Shown here: positions 17,526 through 27,097 of the stretch, piece by piece
Layout of the letters: each line of letters begins with the position of its first letter
Position numbering within the stretch: the first letter of the stretch is position 1
Assembly (NCBI GenBank): GCA_017477425.1
Contig: JAFUVT010000023.1
Coordinates: forward strand, 1-55,736
DNA from: Bacteroidales bacterium
Lineage (GTDB): Bacteria; Bacteroidota; Bacteroidia; Bacteroidales; F082
Direction of reading: 5' to 3'
DNA: 55,736 nt
Translations under genes and position numbers: made by a program
Notes under the pieces: model-generated
Seen by the model: only the letters and a program-made list of their open reading frames with translations
Databases searched by the model: none
What the model was told of the DNA's origin: nothing

Positions 17526-17948
17526 ATGGCAAGGATAATGGCTATCGACTTGGGACGCAAGCGTTGCGGCATCGCCGTCACCGACCCGTTGCAGATCATC
17601 GCAAACGGGCTGACGACGGTGGAGTCGCACAAACTGGTCGACTTTGTGCTCAGCTACCTGAAGCAGGAGGAAGTCGAGACCATCGTCATCGGTGAGCCGA
17701 AGGACATGAAGAACAACCCTTCCGACTGCTCGAAATACATCGACCCTATCGTCAACCGCCTAAAAAAAGTGCTGCCCAACATGAACATCGTGCGCTACGA
17801 CGAACGTTTCACCTCGGTGATGGCGCACCAAACCATGATTGACGCCGGCTTGAAGAAATCCAAGCGTCAGGACAAGGAACTCGTCGACACCATCGCCGCC
17901 ACCATTATCTTGCAATCGTATATGGAATCAATAAAGCATAGAATATGA
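17526..17948 (+). CDS. ruvX: RuvX/YqgF putative Holliday junction resolvase
   Basis: The 140-residue protein starts 'MARIMAIDLGRKRCGIAVTD' with the RNase H-fold Asp8. It continues with 'IVIGEPKDMKNN', 'VRYDERFTS' and the C-terminal 'KELVDTIAA' Asp, the standard YqgF motifs. Members act in rRNA 5' processing and possibly recombination. The start at 17526 is chosen because upstream codons would run through the tRNA terminator. It overlaps def by 4 bases (ATGA), so the two are translationally coupled. Confidence 0.93.
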   Translation: MARIMAIDLGRKRCGIAVTDPLQIIANGLTTVESHKLVDFVLSYLKQEEVETIVIGEPKDMKNNPSDCSKYIDPIVNRLKKVLPNMNIVRYDERFTSVMAHQTMIDAGLKKSKRQDKELVDTIAATIILQSYMESIKHRI

Positions 17949-18514
17949 TCTTACCAATAGTAGCATACGGTCATCCGACTCTCAAGAAGATTGCTGAGCC
18001 TATCACGCCCGACTATCCTGAGCTCGACACACTCATTGCCGACATGTGGGAGACCTTGGCGCATTCCGAAGGCGTCGGCCTGGCTGCCCCACAAGTCAAC
18101 AAGTCCATCCGGCTCTTCATCACCGACGGCAACCCGTTCTATCCCGACTATCCCGACGCCAAGGGCTTCAAGCAGGTGTTCATCAACGCCGAAATCCTTG
18201 AGACGTTCGGCGATGAGGTGCCTTTCAAGGAGGGTTGCCTGAGTCTGCCCAATATTTACGAAGAGGTGATGCGTCCCGACAAGATTCGTATTAAATACCT
18301 TGACGAGAACTTCCAGCCACATGAAGAGGTGTTCGAAGGCATCCGCTCCCGCATCATTCAACATGAGTATGACCATTTGGAAGGCCATGTCCACGTCGAC
18401 CGCATCGCGCCGTTGCGCAAGACTTTGCTGCAAAGCAAGCTGCGGGCCATTTCGGAAGGCAAATGCGACGTCGACTACCGCATGATTTTCCCGCACAAGA
18501 AGAAACACAGATAA
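17945..18514 (+). CDS. def: Peptide deformylase
   Basis: The 189-residue protein has all three motifs: 'GVGLAAPQ' at 43-50, 'EGCLSLP' at 96-102 with the metal-ligand Cys98, and 'QHEYDHLEG' at 139-147 with His140, Glu141 and His144. It removes the formyl group from new proteins. It overlaps ruvX by 4 bases and is followed after 13 bases by a lipoprotein gene. Confidence 0.97.
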   Translation: MILPIVAYGHPTLKKIAEPITPDYPELDTLIADMWETLAHSEGVGLAAPQVNKSIRLFITDGNPFYPDYPDAKGFKQVFINAEILETFGDEVPFKEGCLSLPNIYEEVMRPDKIRIKYLDENFQPHEEVFEGIRSRIIQHEYDHLEGHVHVDRIAPLRKTLLQSKLRAISEGKCDVDYRMIFPHKKKHR

Positions 18515-18527
18515 AAAAACGAATACA

Positions 18528-19067
18528 ATGAAAAACACCTTGAAAATGATGCTTTTCGCCCTTCTGGCATTCGGCATGTTGGCCTGCGGCGAAAAGAAAC
18601 TGACCGAAGACGACATGAAGGCGGCCGAAGCCTCGCTCTTCAATGAAGACAAGACGATGAATGAAGCGTTGGCTCCCGAAGTGGCTCAGAAGTACGCTAA
18701 ATTTGCCGAGCAGAACCCCGATGCCGAGTCGGCTCCGCTGTGGCTTTATCATGCCATGGAGATCAACGTGCAACTGAAGAACGCCGAGAAGAGCGCCGAG
18801 CTGTGCGACAAGTTGCTGGAGAAGTTCCCCCAGTCGGAATGGGCACCGAGAAGCTTGTTCCTGCTAGGCTCGTTCGTCTACAACGACCAGCTCAACGACA
18901 CCGCCCAGGCTCACGCCACGCTGCAACGGCTCATCGACGAATACCCCGAGAGCGAGTTGGTGGATGACGCCCAGAAGTCCATCGAATATCTGGGCCTGAC
19001 GCCCGAAGAAATCATGAACTTGATTTTGATGTCGTCGTTTGAGGAGGAAGAGGAGGACAACATCTGA
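18528..19067 (+). CDS. Lipoprotein with TPR-like repeats
   Basis: The signal sequence ends in a lipobox at 'GMLAC' (Cys20). The mature 160 residues are helical, with TPR-like pairs ('PLWLYHAMEINVQLKNAEKSAELCDKLLEKFPQSEWAP' and 'AHATLQRLIDEYPESELVDDAQKSIEYL' patterns), and end in an acidic tail. It is probably a periplasm-facing scaffold. It follows def in an operon that ends at the terminator at 19091. Function is unknown. Confidence 0.78.
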   Translation: MKNTLKMMLFALLAFGMLACGEKKLTEDDMKAAEASLFNEDKTMNEALAPEVAQKYAKFAEQNPDAESAPLWLYHAMEINVQLKNAEKSAELCDKLLEKFPQSEWAPRSLFLLGSFVYNDQLNDTAQAHATLQRLIDEYPESELVDDAQKSIEYLGLTPEEIMNLILMSSFEEEEEDNI

Positions 19068-19090
19068 TTGTCGCCCTTGACACAAACAAC

Positions 19091-19123
19091 AAAAAAGCCT
19101 GCGAGATTCTCGCAGGCTTTTTT
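19091..19123. terminator. Bidirectional terminator
   Basis: A 15-bp stem, AAAAAAGCCTGCGAG with its complement, has a 3-base loop. It lies between the convergent lipoprotein and metK genes and has both A and T tracts. Confidence 0.92.
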
Positions 19124-19128
19124 CGTGA

Positions 19129-20379
19129 TTAGCAGCCAAAGGCCGCTTTCAGTTGGTCCACCAGGTCGAGTTTCTCCCAACCGAAGAACTCCACGTTCTT
19201 GACGACGGTTTTGCCGTCGATGCAGAGCTCCACCTCTCGTTTGAACGGCTCGCGGCCGAAGTGACCGTAAGAAGCCGTCTCCTCGAAGATGGGGTTGGTG
19301 AGGCCGAAGCGCTTCACGATGAAATAGGGACGCAAGTCGACCATTTCCTTCACCTTGAGGGCAATCTCGGCATCGCTCATCTTGACGTGTGAGGTGCCTT
19401 CTGTGTTGACATAGAATCCCACTGGCTCGGCCTTGCCGATGGCATAGGCGATTTGCACCAAGGCCTGGTCGCAAACGCCAGCGGCCACAAGGTTCTTGGC
19501 GATGTGACGTGCGGCATAGGCAGCCGAACGGTCCACCTTCGAGCTGTCCTTGCCCGAGAAGGCGCCGCCACCATGGGCACCGCGACCGCCGTAGGTGTCG
19601 ACGATGATCTTGCGGCCCGTCAGGCCCGTGTCGCCATGGGGACCGCCGATGACGAACTTGCCCGTCGGGTTGACGTAGAGCTTCATGTCGTCGCCGAAAA
19701 GTTTCTTCAGGCGAGCGGGCAGTTGTTTCTTGACTCTGGGAATCAGGATATTGCGGACGTCAGCCTCGATTTTCGCCAACATGGTTTCGTCGTCGGCAAA
19801 CTCGTCGTGTTGCGTGCTGATGACGATGGTGTCGATGCGCAAAGGCTTCCAGCCTTCGCCGTACTCCACGGTCACCTGCGACTTGGCGTCGGGGCGGAGG
19901 TACTTCATCTGTCGGCCTTCGCGACGGATGGCAGCCAGCTCCAGCAGTAGACGGTGCGAGAGGTCGATGGTCAGCGGCATGTAGTTCTCGGTCTCTTTGC
20001 AGGCAAAGCCGAACATCATGCCTTGGTCGCCAGCGCCTTGGTTCTCGTCGGCCTCACGTTTCACGCCTTGGAAGATGTCGTTCGACTGTCCGTGCAGGGC
20101 AGAGAGGACGCCACAGGATTGGGCGTCGAATTGGTACTCCGACTTGTTGTAGCCGATGCGTTCGATGACGCGGCGTGCCACGTCGGGCACTTCGACGTAG
20201 GCGTTGGTGCGGATTTCGCCCGCCACCACGACGAGGCCAGTGGTCACTAAGGTTTCGCAAGCCACCTTCGAGGTGGGATCTTGGCGGAGAATCGCGTCGA
20301 GCACGGCATCCGAAATCTGGTCAGCTACCTTGTCGGGATGGCCCTCTGAGACGGATTCTGAAGTGAAATAATAACCCAT
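19129..20379 (-). CDS. metK: S-adenosylmethionine synthetase
   Basis: The 416-residue protein begins '[21 protein letters not shown]' with His14 and Asp16 of the active site. It contains the signature '[10 protein letters not shown]' and the glycine-rich '[16 protein letters not shown]'. It makes SAM from methionine and ATP. The mRNA has a ~150-base leader with a candidate SAM-II riboswitch, giving direct feedback by the product, and a REP-like hairpin between switch and start codon. Confidence 0.98.
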   Translation of the reverse strand: MGYYFTSESVSEGHPDKVADQISDAVLDAILRQDPTSKVACETLVTTGLVVVAGEIRTNAYVEVPDVARRVIERIGYNKSEYQFDAQSCGVLSALHGQSNDIFQGVKREADENQGAGDQGMMFGFACKETENYMPLTIDLSHRLLLELAAIRREGRQMKYLRPDAKSQVTVEYGEGWKPLRIDTIVISTQHDEFADDETMLAKIEADVRNILIPRVKKQLPARLKKLFGDDMKLYVNPTGKFVIGGPHGDTGLTGRKIIVDTYGGRGAHGGGAFSGKDSSKVDRSAAYAARHIAKNLVAAGVCDQALVQIAYAIGKAEPVGFYVNTEGTSHVKMSDAEIALKVKEMVDLRPYFIVKRFGLTNPIFEETASYGHFGREPFKREVELCIDGKTVVKNVEFFGWEKLDLVDQLKAAFGC

Positions 20380-20436
20380 AACAAATTGTTTATTAGTTAG
20401 TTAATAAGAAATTTGTGTGGGAAGTGTTGACTGAAA

Positions 20437-20462
20437 GGGTCCTTCGGCAGGCTCAGGAACCC
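20437..20462. repeat. Degenerate REP-like element in the metK leader
   Basis: GGGTCCTTCGGCAGGCTCAG and the bases after it form a hairpin with GGGT/ACCC ends. It is a diverged family member lying between the riboswitch and the metK start codon. Confidence 0.75.
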
Positions 20463-20467
20463 AAGGA

Positions 20468-20528
20468 AAAAGCATTGGTTTAGCATTTTTTCTTGTGGTT
20501 GCAATCAAATCAAATCTTTCCACGATTG
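20468..20528 (-). ncRNA. Candidate SAM-II riboswitch in the metK leader
   Basis: On the minus strand a GTGG/CCAC stem (20520-20523 with 20495-20498) encloses a loop GATTTGATTTGATTGCAA. This is followed by AAGAAAAAATGCTAAA. The elements GAUUU, UUGCAA just before the 3' stem strand, an A-run and GCUAAA in that order are those remembered for the SAM-II (SAM_alpha) pseudoknot family. Position supports it: it begins about 10 bases after a TACCTTTG box and precedes metK. The distance to the ATG (~90 bases) is long for a switch that usually hides the ribosome-binding site. Confidence 0.78.
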
Positions 20529-20534
20529 TGGCTG

Positions 20535-20542
20535 CAAAGGTA
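20535..20542 (-). promoter_or_regulatory. Promoter -7 box of metK
   Basis: The minus strand reads TACCTTTG, placing the transcript start just before the riboswitch stem. Confidence 0.65.
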
Positions 20543-20544
20543 CG

Positions 20545-20578
20545 AATAATTTTGGACGCGGCATCGCCGTGTCCAAAA

Positions 20579-20583
<5 letters not shown>
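20545..20583 (-). terminator. Hairpin at the gldA stop codon
   Basis: An 18-bp stem with one G-U (AATAATTTTGGAC then CGGC) closes a 3-base loop. It includes the gldA stop codon and ends 3 bases before the metK -7 box. There is no long T-run, so it may be a weak terminator or an mRNA 3' stabiliser. Confidence 0.65.
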
Positions 20584-21487
<904 letters not shown>

Positions 21488-21507
21488 TTTTCGCGATTAT
21501 TTGGCTG

Positions 21508-21515
21508 CAAAGGTA
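21508..21515 (-). promoter_or_regulatory. Promoter -7 box of gldA
   Basis: The minus strand reads TACCTTTG, 20 bases before the ATG. Confidence 0.6.
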
Positions 21516-21586
21516 AGCATTTTGCGTAAAAGCGCAAAAAATCGATAAAAACTAATAAAGTTGTATTGTAATTATAAAAATAGTTT

Positions 21587-21594
21587 TATATTTG
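21587..21594 (+). promoter_or_regulatory. Promoter -7 box of the GLPGLI/TonB receptor operon
   Basis: TATATTTG lies 28 bases before the ATG at 21623. Confidence 0.65.
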
Positions 21595-21622
21595 CGGCGT
21601 TAATTCAATAACAAACCACGCA

Positions 21623-22441
21623 ATGAAAACAAGACTCCTATTATTAATGGCTACGCTCGCCTTCGCCCTGCCGATGCGGGCGCAAGACAACGACTGCTAC
21701 AAAGTGCTCGACGATGCCCGGCTGATAGTCAATTACAGCCTCACATGGCGGAACGACAGCACGACACCCAAAACTGGCAAACAGGAGGATATGATACTTC
21801 TTATCGGCAACGAAATCAGCAGCTTCCAGAGCCTTGGCTATTATCGTTACAGGGAGTTCCAAATGATGCATCCAGATGCTGATGCCATAGCGTATGAACG
21901 GATGGTGCGTGAGACAGCGTCTAACATAAGCTATCGTATTTATAAAAACTATCCTCAAAATCGGATTACGGTCATGGAGTATGTGCCTTTCACGGGTAAT
22001 TTCGAATACGAAGAAAACCTACCTGACTTCGATTGGGAAATCATGGAAGACACGATGCGCATAGAGGGCTATCTGGCACAAAAGGCGGTGTGCCAATACG
22101 GTGGCCGCACATGGGAGGCGTGGTTCACAGAGGAATTGCCTTTCAATGATGGGCCATACAAGTTTTGCGGCCTGCCGGGGCTTATCCTCAACATGATTGA
22201 TGCTAAGCGAGACTATCGTTTCTATTTCCAATCCATTGAGGTGCCTGCACAGGGAACGACCATTAAATGGGAGAATACGGAAACGGTGAAGACGACCAAG
22301 CAAGGCTTGTTCAAGGTGATTGACAATGCCGCCGAAAGCGTGATGCGCAACTTCGACGAGCGAACAAGCACCGAAGCGCAGAAAAAAATCTACTATGGGA
22401 TGAAATCCCGAAACAACCCCATCGAACTCGACAGGAAATGA
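21623..22441 (+). CDS. GLPGLI family exported protein
   Basis: The name-giving motif 'CGLPGLILNM' is present (GLPGLI at 183-188), preceded by the usual 'AWFTEELPFNDGPYKF'. A signal peptide ('MKTRLLLLMATLAFALPMRAQ') targets it to the envelope. The 272-residue length is normal. The stop overlaps the next gene's start by 4 bases (ATGA), so it is coupled to a TonB-receptor-like protein, a pairing often seen for this family. Function is not known. Confidence 0.92.
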   Translation: MKTRLLLLMATLAFALPMRAQDNDCYKVLDDARLIVNYSLTWRNDSTTPKTGKQEDMILLIGNEISSFQSLGYYRYREFQMMHPDADAIAYERMVRETASNISYRIYKNYPQNRITVMEYVPFTGNFEYEENLPDFDWEIMEDTMRIEGYLAQKAVCQYGGRTWEAWFTEELPFNDGPYKFCGLPGLILNMIDAKRDYRFYFQSIEVPAQGTTIKWENTETVKTTKQGLFKVIDNAAESVMRNFDERTSTEAQKKIYYGMKSRNNPIELDRK

Positions 22442-25062
22442 AACAGCATTGGTTCCACATCATTTTGTTTCTGCTGTTGTGCAATGCGCTTTCCGCCCAA
22501 ACCGTCATCAGCGGCAGCGTGAAGGACACGGAAGGCGAGACCTTGCCCAACATCAAGGTGCTGGCGTATAAAGCCGGTTCGCGCGTCATCGTGGCCTATG
22601 CAGGAACAGACAACGAAGGCCGCTACAGCCTTTCCGTCACCGCCGAGGCCGACAGTCTGGATTTGGCCACCTCGTCGCTCTTCTTCGACAAACAGACCAA
22701 GCGCATCGCCAACCGTAGCCAGACGGTGGATTTCGTCCTCCGCGAGGAAGTGCAAGAACTGAAAGGCGTCACCGTGCGCGCCCGCAGCATCGAGCAGAAG
22801 GGTGATACGCTGGAGTATGTTGTCGGCTCCTTCGTGCAGAAACAAGACAAGAGCATCGAGGACGTGCTGAAGCGGATGCCTGGCATCGAAGTGGCCGACG
22901 ACGGCAAAATCACCTACCAAGGCTTGCCCATCCAGAAGTTCTATGTGGAAGGAATGGATTTGATGGGCGGCAGTTATGCCTCCATCAGCAAGAACTTGCC
23001 GCACCAGTCGGTGTCGTCGGTCGAGGTGTACGAGAACCACCAGCCCATCAAGATGCTGGAGGACCGCGTCAGCTCCGAGCAGGCTTCCATTAACATCAAA
23101 CTCGCCAAGGACGTGGCCCTCACCGGCACGGCCAAGGTGGGCTTGGGCGCGTGGCCTTTCCTTTGGAACGTCAACCTTACGCCTATGCTCTTTTCCGGCA
23201 AGGTGCAGATGCTGGCCGCCTATCGCACCAACAACACGGGCGACGACCTCACGATGTACAGCCGAATGTTGACCGTGGAGAACCTGCAAGGCGAGCGACC
23301 CGCCAAGTTGGGCGAGGAACTCGGCATCAAGCAGGCCAGCACGCCGCTGTTCAACACGAACCGCTATTTGGACAACCAGACGCACCTTATTAATTTGAAC
23401 ACGCTGTTTCCCGTCAACGAAAACACCACCTTGCGCGTCAACCTCTATTATCTCAACGACTTGCGCAAGCAGTCCGTCAGACAAAGCAACACGCTTTACC
23501 TCGCCGCCGACACTTTGGCCTATACCGAGCAAATCGACAACCGCCTGCGCGACAACCAATTGTTCGGCACCATCACGCTCAACCGCAACGACAAGGCTTA
23601 TTACTTGGACAACAAACTCAGTTTTTCCAAGGCTTGGGACAATGCTTTCGGCCTCGACGTGAACAACGGTCTCCCCATCAGCCAAACGCTGAAAACGCCC
23701 GCTTTGTCGGTGGATAACGACTTGAGGCTCATCATCCCCATCGGGAAACGTTTGCTTGATTTCACCTCTTATATCGGCTATGGGCAAACGCCTCACCGTT
23801 TGGAAGTGGAGCCGGGGCAGTTCGCCAACCTGCTCAATGACAGTTTGGCATATAGCAAAACCATCCAGCAGCTCAACACCCGCCAGTTCTTCGCCGACCA
23901 CGCCGTCAGCGCCATCTTCACGGCGGGACGATTCACCATTCGGCCCAAGGCGGGTTTCCTTTTTGTGGAAAGGCAAATCGCTTCGCAGCTGACGCTTTCC
24001 GACGGCGAGACGGAAGGGCAAAGTCCGCTCGTCCCCGATGCGCAAGTGAAGCGGCGCAACATAAAGCCCTATCTTACCACCGAAGTGGAATACAAACGCA
24101 AACGCTTCTCGGCAGGTATGGATTTGCCGCTGAGCCTGCAAGCTGTTACGGTGCAGAGCGAGAGCGACAGCGACCAAATGACAAAATTGCTGTTCAATCC
24201 CATCGTTTGGAGTCGACTGAAACTCGGCAATTTCTGGACACTCAACGCCTCGGCACGGATGATCCACAGCGTGGAAAACTACGATTCGTGGATGGACACC
24301 TATCTCCTCACCGACTATCAGGATTTGGTGCTGCGCAAGGCACCGCTTTCGCTGTCGCGTACCTTGTCGGGCAGCCTTGGCGTGCAGTTCAAGGAACCGT
24401 TCATTTCCCTGAACGCCGATTTGCGTTATGGCCTTGGACGCACGCACAGCGAGAACATGTATCGCTACCAAGTGGGGGAGGGCGGCACGTCCTTGCTGCA
24501 AGTCGCGGCCCTGCCCAACAACCATTTCTACCAAACCCTGAGCGGCAGCATTCGCAAGTATTTCTCGCCCATCCGGACCAGTATCGGATTGAAAGGCAAT
24601 CTGTTGGACTCCAAAGGTGTTGCGTTGGTCAATGAGGCATTAATGAACACGCATTCCGTTTCCTACAGCCTCTCGCCCTCGCTGATGTTTAAGGTGACGG
24701 AGTGGCTGAATGTGGATTATTCGCTGAATTACAACAAAATGTACGCTTTCATCGACGAGCAGAAACGCAGCGAAATCACCTATTGGCGGCATTTCGGCAA
24801 GGCCTTCGCCTTCCTGAAACGCAACCAAACCGTGAGTTTGACGGCGGAGTATTACCGTCACCAAGGGCAGCCTTACCTCTTCGTGGACGCCAGTTACGAG
24901 TTTTCCATCGCCAAACCCAAGCTCGACTTCGAGGTGCGTTGGAACAACATCTTCAATAGCAAGAAATACGTTTCCTACTATTCGGGCGCGTTTTCGATGC
25001 AAGAAACTATCTACATCCTCCGTCCGATGGAGCTGACGGCCTCGGTTCGTTTCAGATTTTGA
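22438..25062 (+). CDS. TonB-dependent receptor-like outer-membrane protein
   Basis: The 874-residue protein has a signal peptide ending 'LSAQ' and an N-terminal carboxypeptidase-regulatory-like domain (~21-105, 'VISGSVKDTEGETLPNIKVLAY'). A plug-like region follows at ~115-215 ('SIEDVLKRMPGIEVADDGKITYQGLPIQKFYVEGMD'), then a long beta-barrel ending in aromatic 'VRFRF', a normal outer-membrane C-terminus. It is translated with the GLPGLI gene. The substrate cannot be read from sequence. Confidence 0.88.
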   Translation: MKQHWFHIILFLLLCNALSAQTVISGSVKDTEGETLPNIKVLAYKAGSRVIVAYAGTDNEGRYSLSVTAEADSLDLATSSLFFDKQTKRIANRSQTVDFVLREEVQELKGVTVRARSIEQKGDTLEYVVGSFVQKQDKSIEDVLKRMPGIEVADDGKITYQGLPIQKFYVEGMDLMGGSYASISKNLPHQSVSSVEVYENHQPIKMLEDRVSSEQASINIKLAKDVALTGTAKVGLGAWPFLWNVNLTPMLFSGKVQMLAAYRTNNTGDDLTMYSRMLTVENLQGERPAKLGEELGIKQASTPLFNTNRYLDNQTHLINLNTLFPVNENTTLRVNLYYLNDLRKQSVRQSNTLYLAADTLAYTEQIDNRLRDNQLFGTITLNRNDKAYYLDNKLSFSKAWDNAFGLDVNNGLPISQTLKTPALSVDNDLRLIIPIGKRLLDFTSYIGYGQTPHRLEVEPGQFANLLNDSLAYSKTIQQLNTRQFFADHAVSAIFTAGRFTIRPKAGFLFVERQIASQLTLSDGETEGQSPLVPDAQVKRRNIKPYLTTEVEYKRKRFSAGMDLPLSLQAVTVQSESDSDQMTKLLFNPIVWSRLKLGNFWTLNASARMIHSVENYDSWMDTYLLTDYQDLVLRKAPLSLSRTLSGSLGVQFKEPFISLNADLRYGLGRTHSENMYRYQVGEGGTSLLQVAALPNNHFYQTLSGSIRKYFSPIRTSIGLKGNLLDSKGVALVNEALMNTHSVSYSLSPSLMFKVTEWLNVDYSLNYNKMYAFIDEQKRSEITYWRHFGKAFAFLKRNQTVSLTAEYYRHQGQPYLFVDASYEFSIAKPKLDFEVRWNNIFNSKKYVSYYSGAFSMQETIYILRPMELTASVRFRF

Positions 25063-25102
25063 AAAATTTCATCCAAAGTGTTGTCAGTAAGCAAAAAAGT
25101 CG

Positions 25103-25286
25103 TACTTTTGCGGCCTCGTTAGTTACAGTCCATCGTCTGACTTCTGAGCGCGCTAACGCATTGATTTATGGGCGAAAATGAATTAATGCACAAAAAAGTT
25201 GGAGCGTAAGGAAGAAAGGTGTAATTTTGCACGCCCAAAAATAGGGTAGTGTCTTATAGAATTGGATAAACAATATTAAACACAAA
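25103..25286 (+). promoter_or_regulatory. rplM leader with two promoters and hairpins
   Basis: There are two -7 boxes: TACTTTTG at 25103-25110 and TAATTTTG at 25222-25229. Between them the longer transcript can form CGTTAG/CTAACG (25117 with 25153) and a 9-bp GCATTGATT/AATTAATGC stem (25158-25166 with 25181-25189). The longer leader could mediate ribosomal-protein feedback; the shorter one would escape it. That regulation is inferred. Confidence 0.55.
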
Positions 25287-25754
25287 ATGAACTACTTAAG
25301 TTACAGAACAGTAAGCGTCAACAAGGAAAATGCCAACAAGAAGTGGTATGTCGTCGACGCCGAAGGACAAATCCTCGGCCGTTTGGCCAGCGAGGTTGCC
25401 ATGATTCTGCGTGGCAAAAGGAAGGCATGCTTTACTCCCCACAGCGATTGTGGTGATAATGTCATCATCATCAATGCAGAGAAAGTTGTCCTGACGGGAA
25501 ACAAAATGACCCAGAAGTACTACATGCGCTACACGGGCTATCCGGGTGGCCAGCGTACCAGAACCGTGGCTGAGCAGCTGAAGCGCAAGCCCATCTTCGT
25601 CCTCGAACACGCCGTGCGCGGCATGCTCCCGAAGAACAAACTCGGTGACGCCATCTTCAAGAACCTTTATGTCTACGAAGGTCCTGAACACAAGCATGAG
25701 GCACAGCAGCCCCAAGAACTCAAAATCAACACTCATAAGCAATACAACAAGTAA
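25287..25754 (+). CDS. rplM: 50S ribosomal protein L13
   Basis: The 155-residue protein shows 'KKWYVVDAEGQILGRLASEVAMILRGKRK' near the N-terminus and 'VRGMLPKNKLG' near the C-terminus, both L13 hallmarks. It binds 23S rRNA early in 50S assembly. rpsI starts 2 bases after its stop, the near-universal rplM-rpsI pair. Confidence 0.98.
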   Translation: MNYLSYRTVSVNKENANKKWYVVDAEGQILGRLASEVAMILRGKRKACFTPHSDCGDNVIIINAEKVVLTGNKMTQKYYMRYTGYPGGQRTRTVAEQLKRKPIFVLEHAVRGMLPKNKLGDAIFKNLYVYEGPEHKHEAQQPQELKINTHKQYNK

Positions 25755-25756
25755 TC

Positions 25757-26143
25757 ATGGAAGTTATCAACGCTTTAGGTAGAAGAAAGACCGCCGTTGC
25801 CCGTATCTATATGAAGGCCGGCAGTGGTAACATTACGGTGAACAAGCGCGACTACAAGGAGTACTTCCCGACGAGCATCCTCCACTATGTGGTTGAACAA
25901 CCCTTCATGTTGACCGAGACCCTCGGCCAATACGACATCAAGGTCAACCTCGACGGTGGTGGCATCAACGGCCAAGCCGAGGCCCTGCGCCTGGCCATCA
26001 GCCGCGCCCTCTGCGAGATCAACCCCGAGTATCGTCCCACCCTGAAGGCCAAAGGTTTGATGCGCCGCGACCCGCGTATGGTCGAGCGTAAGAAACCCGG
26101 TCAGCCCGGTGCCCGTAAGAAGTTCCAATTCAGCAAACGTTAA
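25757..26143 (+). CDS. rpsI: 30S ribosomal protein S9
   Basis: The 128-residue protein starts 'MEVINALGRRKTAVARIYMK' and ends with the basic tail 'PGARKKFQFSKR', whose last residues reach the P-site tRNA. It is co-transcribed with rplM. Confidence 0.98.
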   Translation: MEVINALGRRKTAVARIYMKAGSGNITVNKRDYKEYFPTSILHYVVEQPFMLTETLGQYDIKVNLDGGGINGQAEALRLAISRALCEINPEYRPTLKAKGLMRRDPRMVERKKPGQPGARKKFQFSKR

Positions 26144-26250
26144 GCCCTCAGAAGCCGAGCGATTTTGTTTAGTATCCAAATTGCTGAGATTCTGTTCAAG
26201 ACTACTCAGCGATTGTATTCAGTGAAAGTAAACATTAAAAAAGAAAACTC
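26144..26250 (+). promoter_or_regulatory. rpsB leader with a hairpin
   Basis: The 107-base gap holds a GCTGAG/CTCAGC stem (26183-26188 with 26205-26210). No clear TAnnTTTG box is visible, so rpsB may be read from the rplM promoter. The hairpin may regulate rpsB-tsf, but this is not shown. Confidence 0.35.
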
Positions 26251-27075
26251 ATGACACAAGTAACATTTGAAGAACTGTTGGATGCCGGTTGTCATTTCGG
26301 CCACCTCAAGAGAAAATGGAATCCGAACATGGCTCCTTATATTTTCATGGAGCGCAATGGCATTCATATCATCGACCTCTATAAGACACAAGCCAAGATG
26401 GACGAGGCTGCTAACGCCCTCTGCCAACTGGCCAAATCGGGCAAGCGCATCCTCTTTGTGGCCACCAAGAAGCAGGCCAAGGACGTCGTCGCCGAACTTG
26501 CCCAGAAAGTCAACATGCCTTACGTGACCGAGCGCTGGCCCGGCGGCATGCTCACCAACTTCGCCACCATCCGCAAGGCCGTCAAGAAGATGACGGGCAT
26601 CGACAAGATGATGCAGAGCGACGCCTACAAGAGCCTCTCCAAGCGCGAGAAGCTGCAAATCGAACGCGAACGCGAAAAACTGGAAAAGAACCTCGGTTCC
26701 ATCGCCGACCTGAGCCGTCTGCCTTCAGCCCTGTTCGTCGTCGACATCATGAAGGAACACATTGCCGTGGCCGAAGCCCGCAAGTTGAACATCCCCACCT
26801 TCGCCATCGTCGATACCAACACCAACCCCAACCTCATCGACTTCCCCATCCCGGCCAATGACGACGCTTCGAAGAGCATCGCCCTCATCGTCGGCAAGAT
26901 GGTCGACGCCATCGAGGAAGGCATCACCGAGCGCAAGAACAACAAGGACCTCATCCAAGAAGAGGAAGAGGAAGAAGTTGACGAGATGAAAGACAACAAC
27001 GAGGAAGAGGAAAGCAGAGACGAACGCCGTCCGCGCCAAAACCGCCGTCCTCGCAGACCTGTTGCCAAGAACTAA
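26251..27075 (+). CDS. rpsB: 30S ribosomal protein S2
   Basis: The 274-residue protein has 'LLDAGCHFGHLKRKWNPNMAPYIF' near the N-terminus and 'TERWPGGMLTNFATI' in the middle. The last ~40 residues form an unusual tail that switches from strongly acidic (EEEEEEVDE) to strongly basic Arg-rich, beyond the normal S2 end. tsf follows after 22 bases, the standard pair. Confidence 0.98.
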   Translation: MTQVTFEELLDAGCHFGHLKRKWNPNMAPYIFMERNGIHIIDLYKTQAKMDEAANALCQLAKSGKRILFVATKKQAKDVVAELAQKVNMPYVTERWPGGMLTNFATIRKAVKKMTGIDKMMQSDAYKSLSKREKLQIEREREKLEKNLGSIADLSRLPSALFVVDIMKEHIAVAEARKLNIPTFAIVDTNTNPNLIDFPIPANDDASKSIALIVGKMVDAIEEGITERKNNKDLIQEEEEEEVDEMKDNNEEEESRDERRPRQNRRPRRPVAKN

Positions 27076-27097
27076 TTAAATAAGAAAGGAAAACACA

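Noticed and set aside
22393..24534. 713-codon open frame opposite the TonB receptor
   Set aside because: The receptor frame has a signal peptide, plug and barrel; the antisense frame has none.
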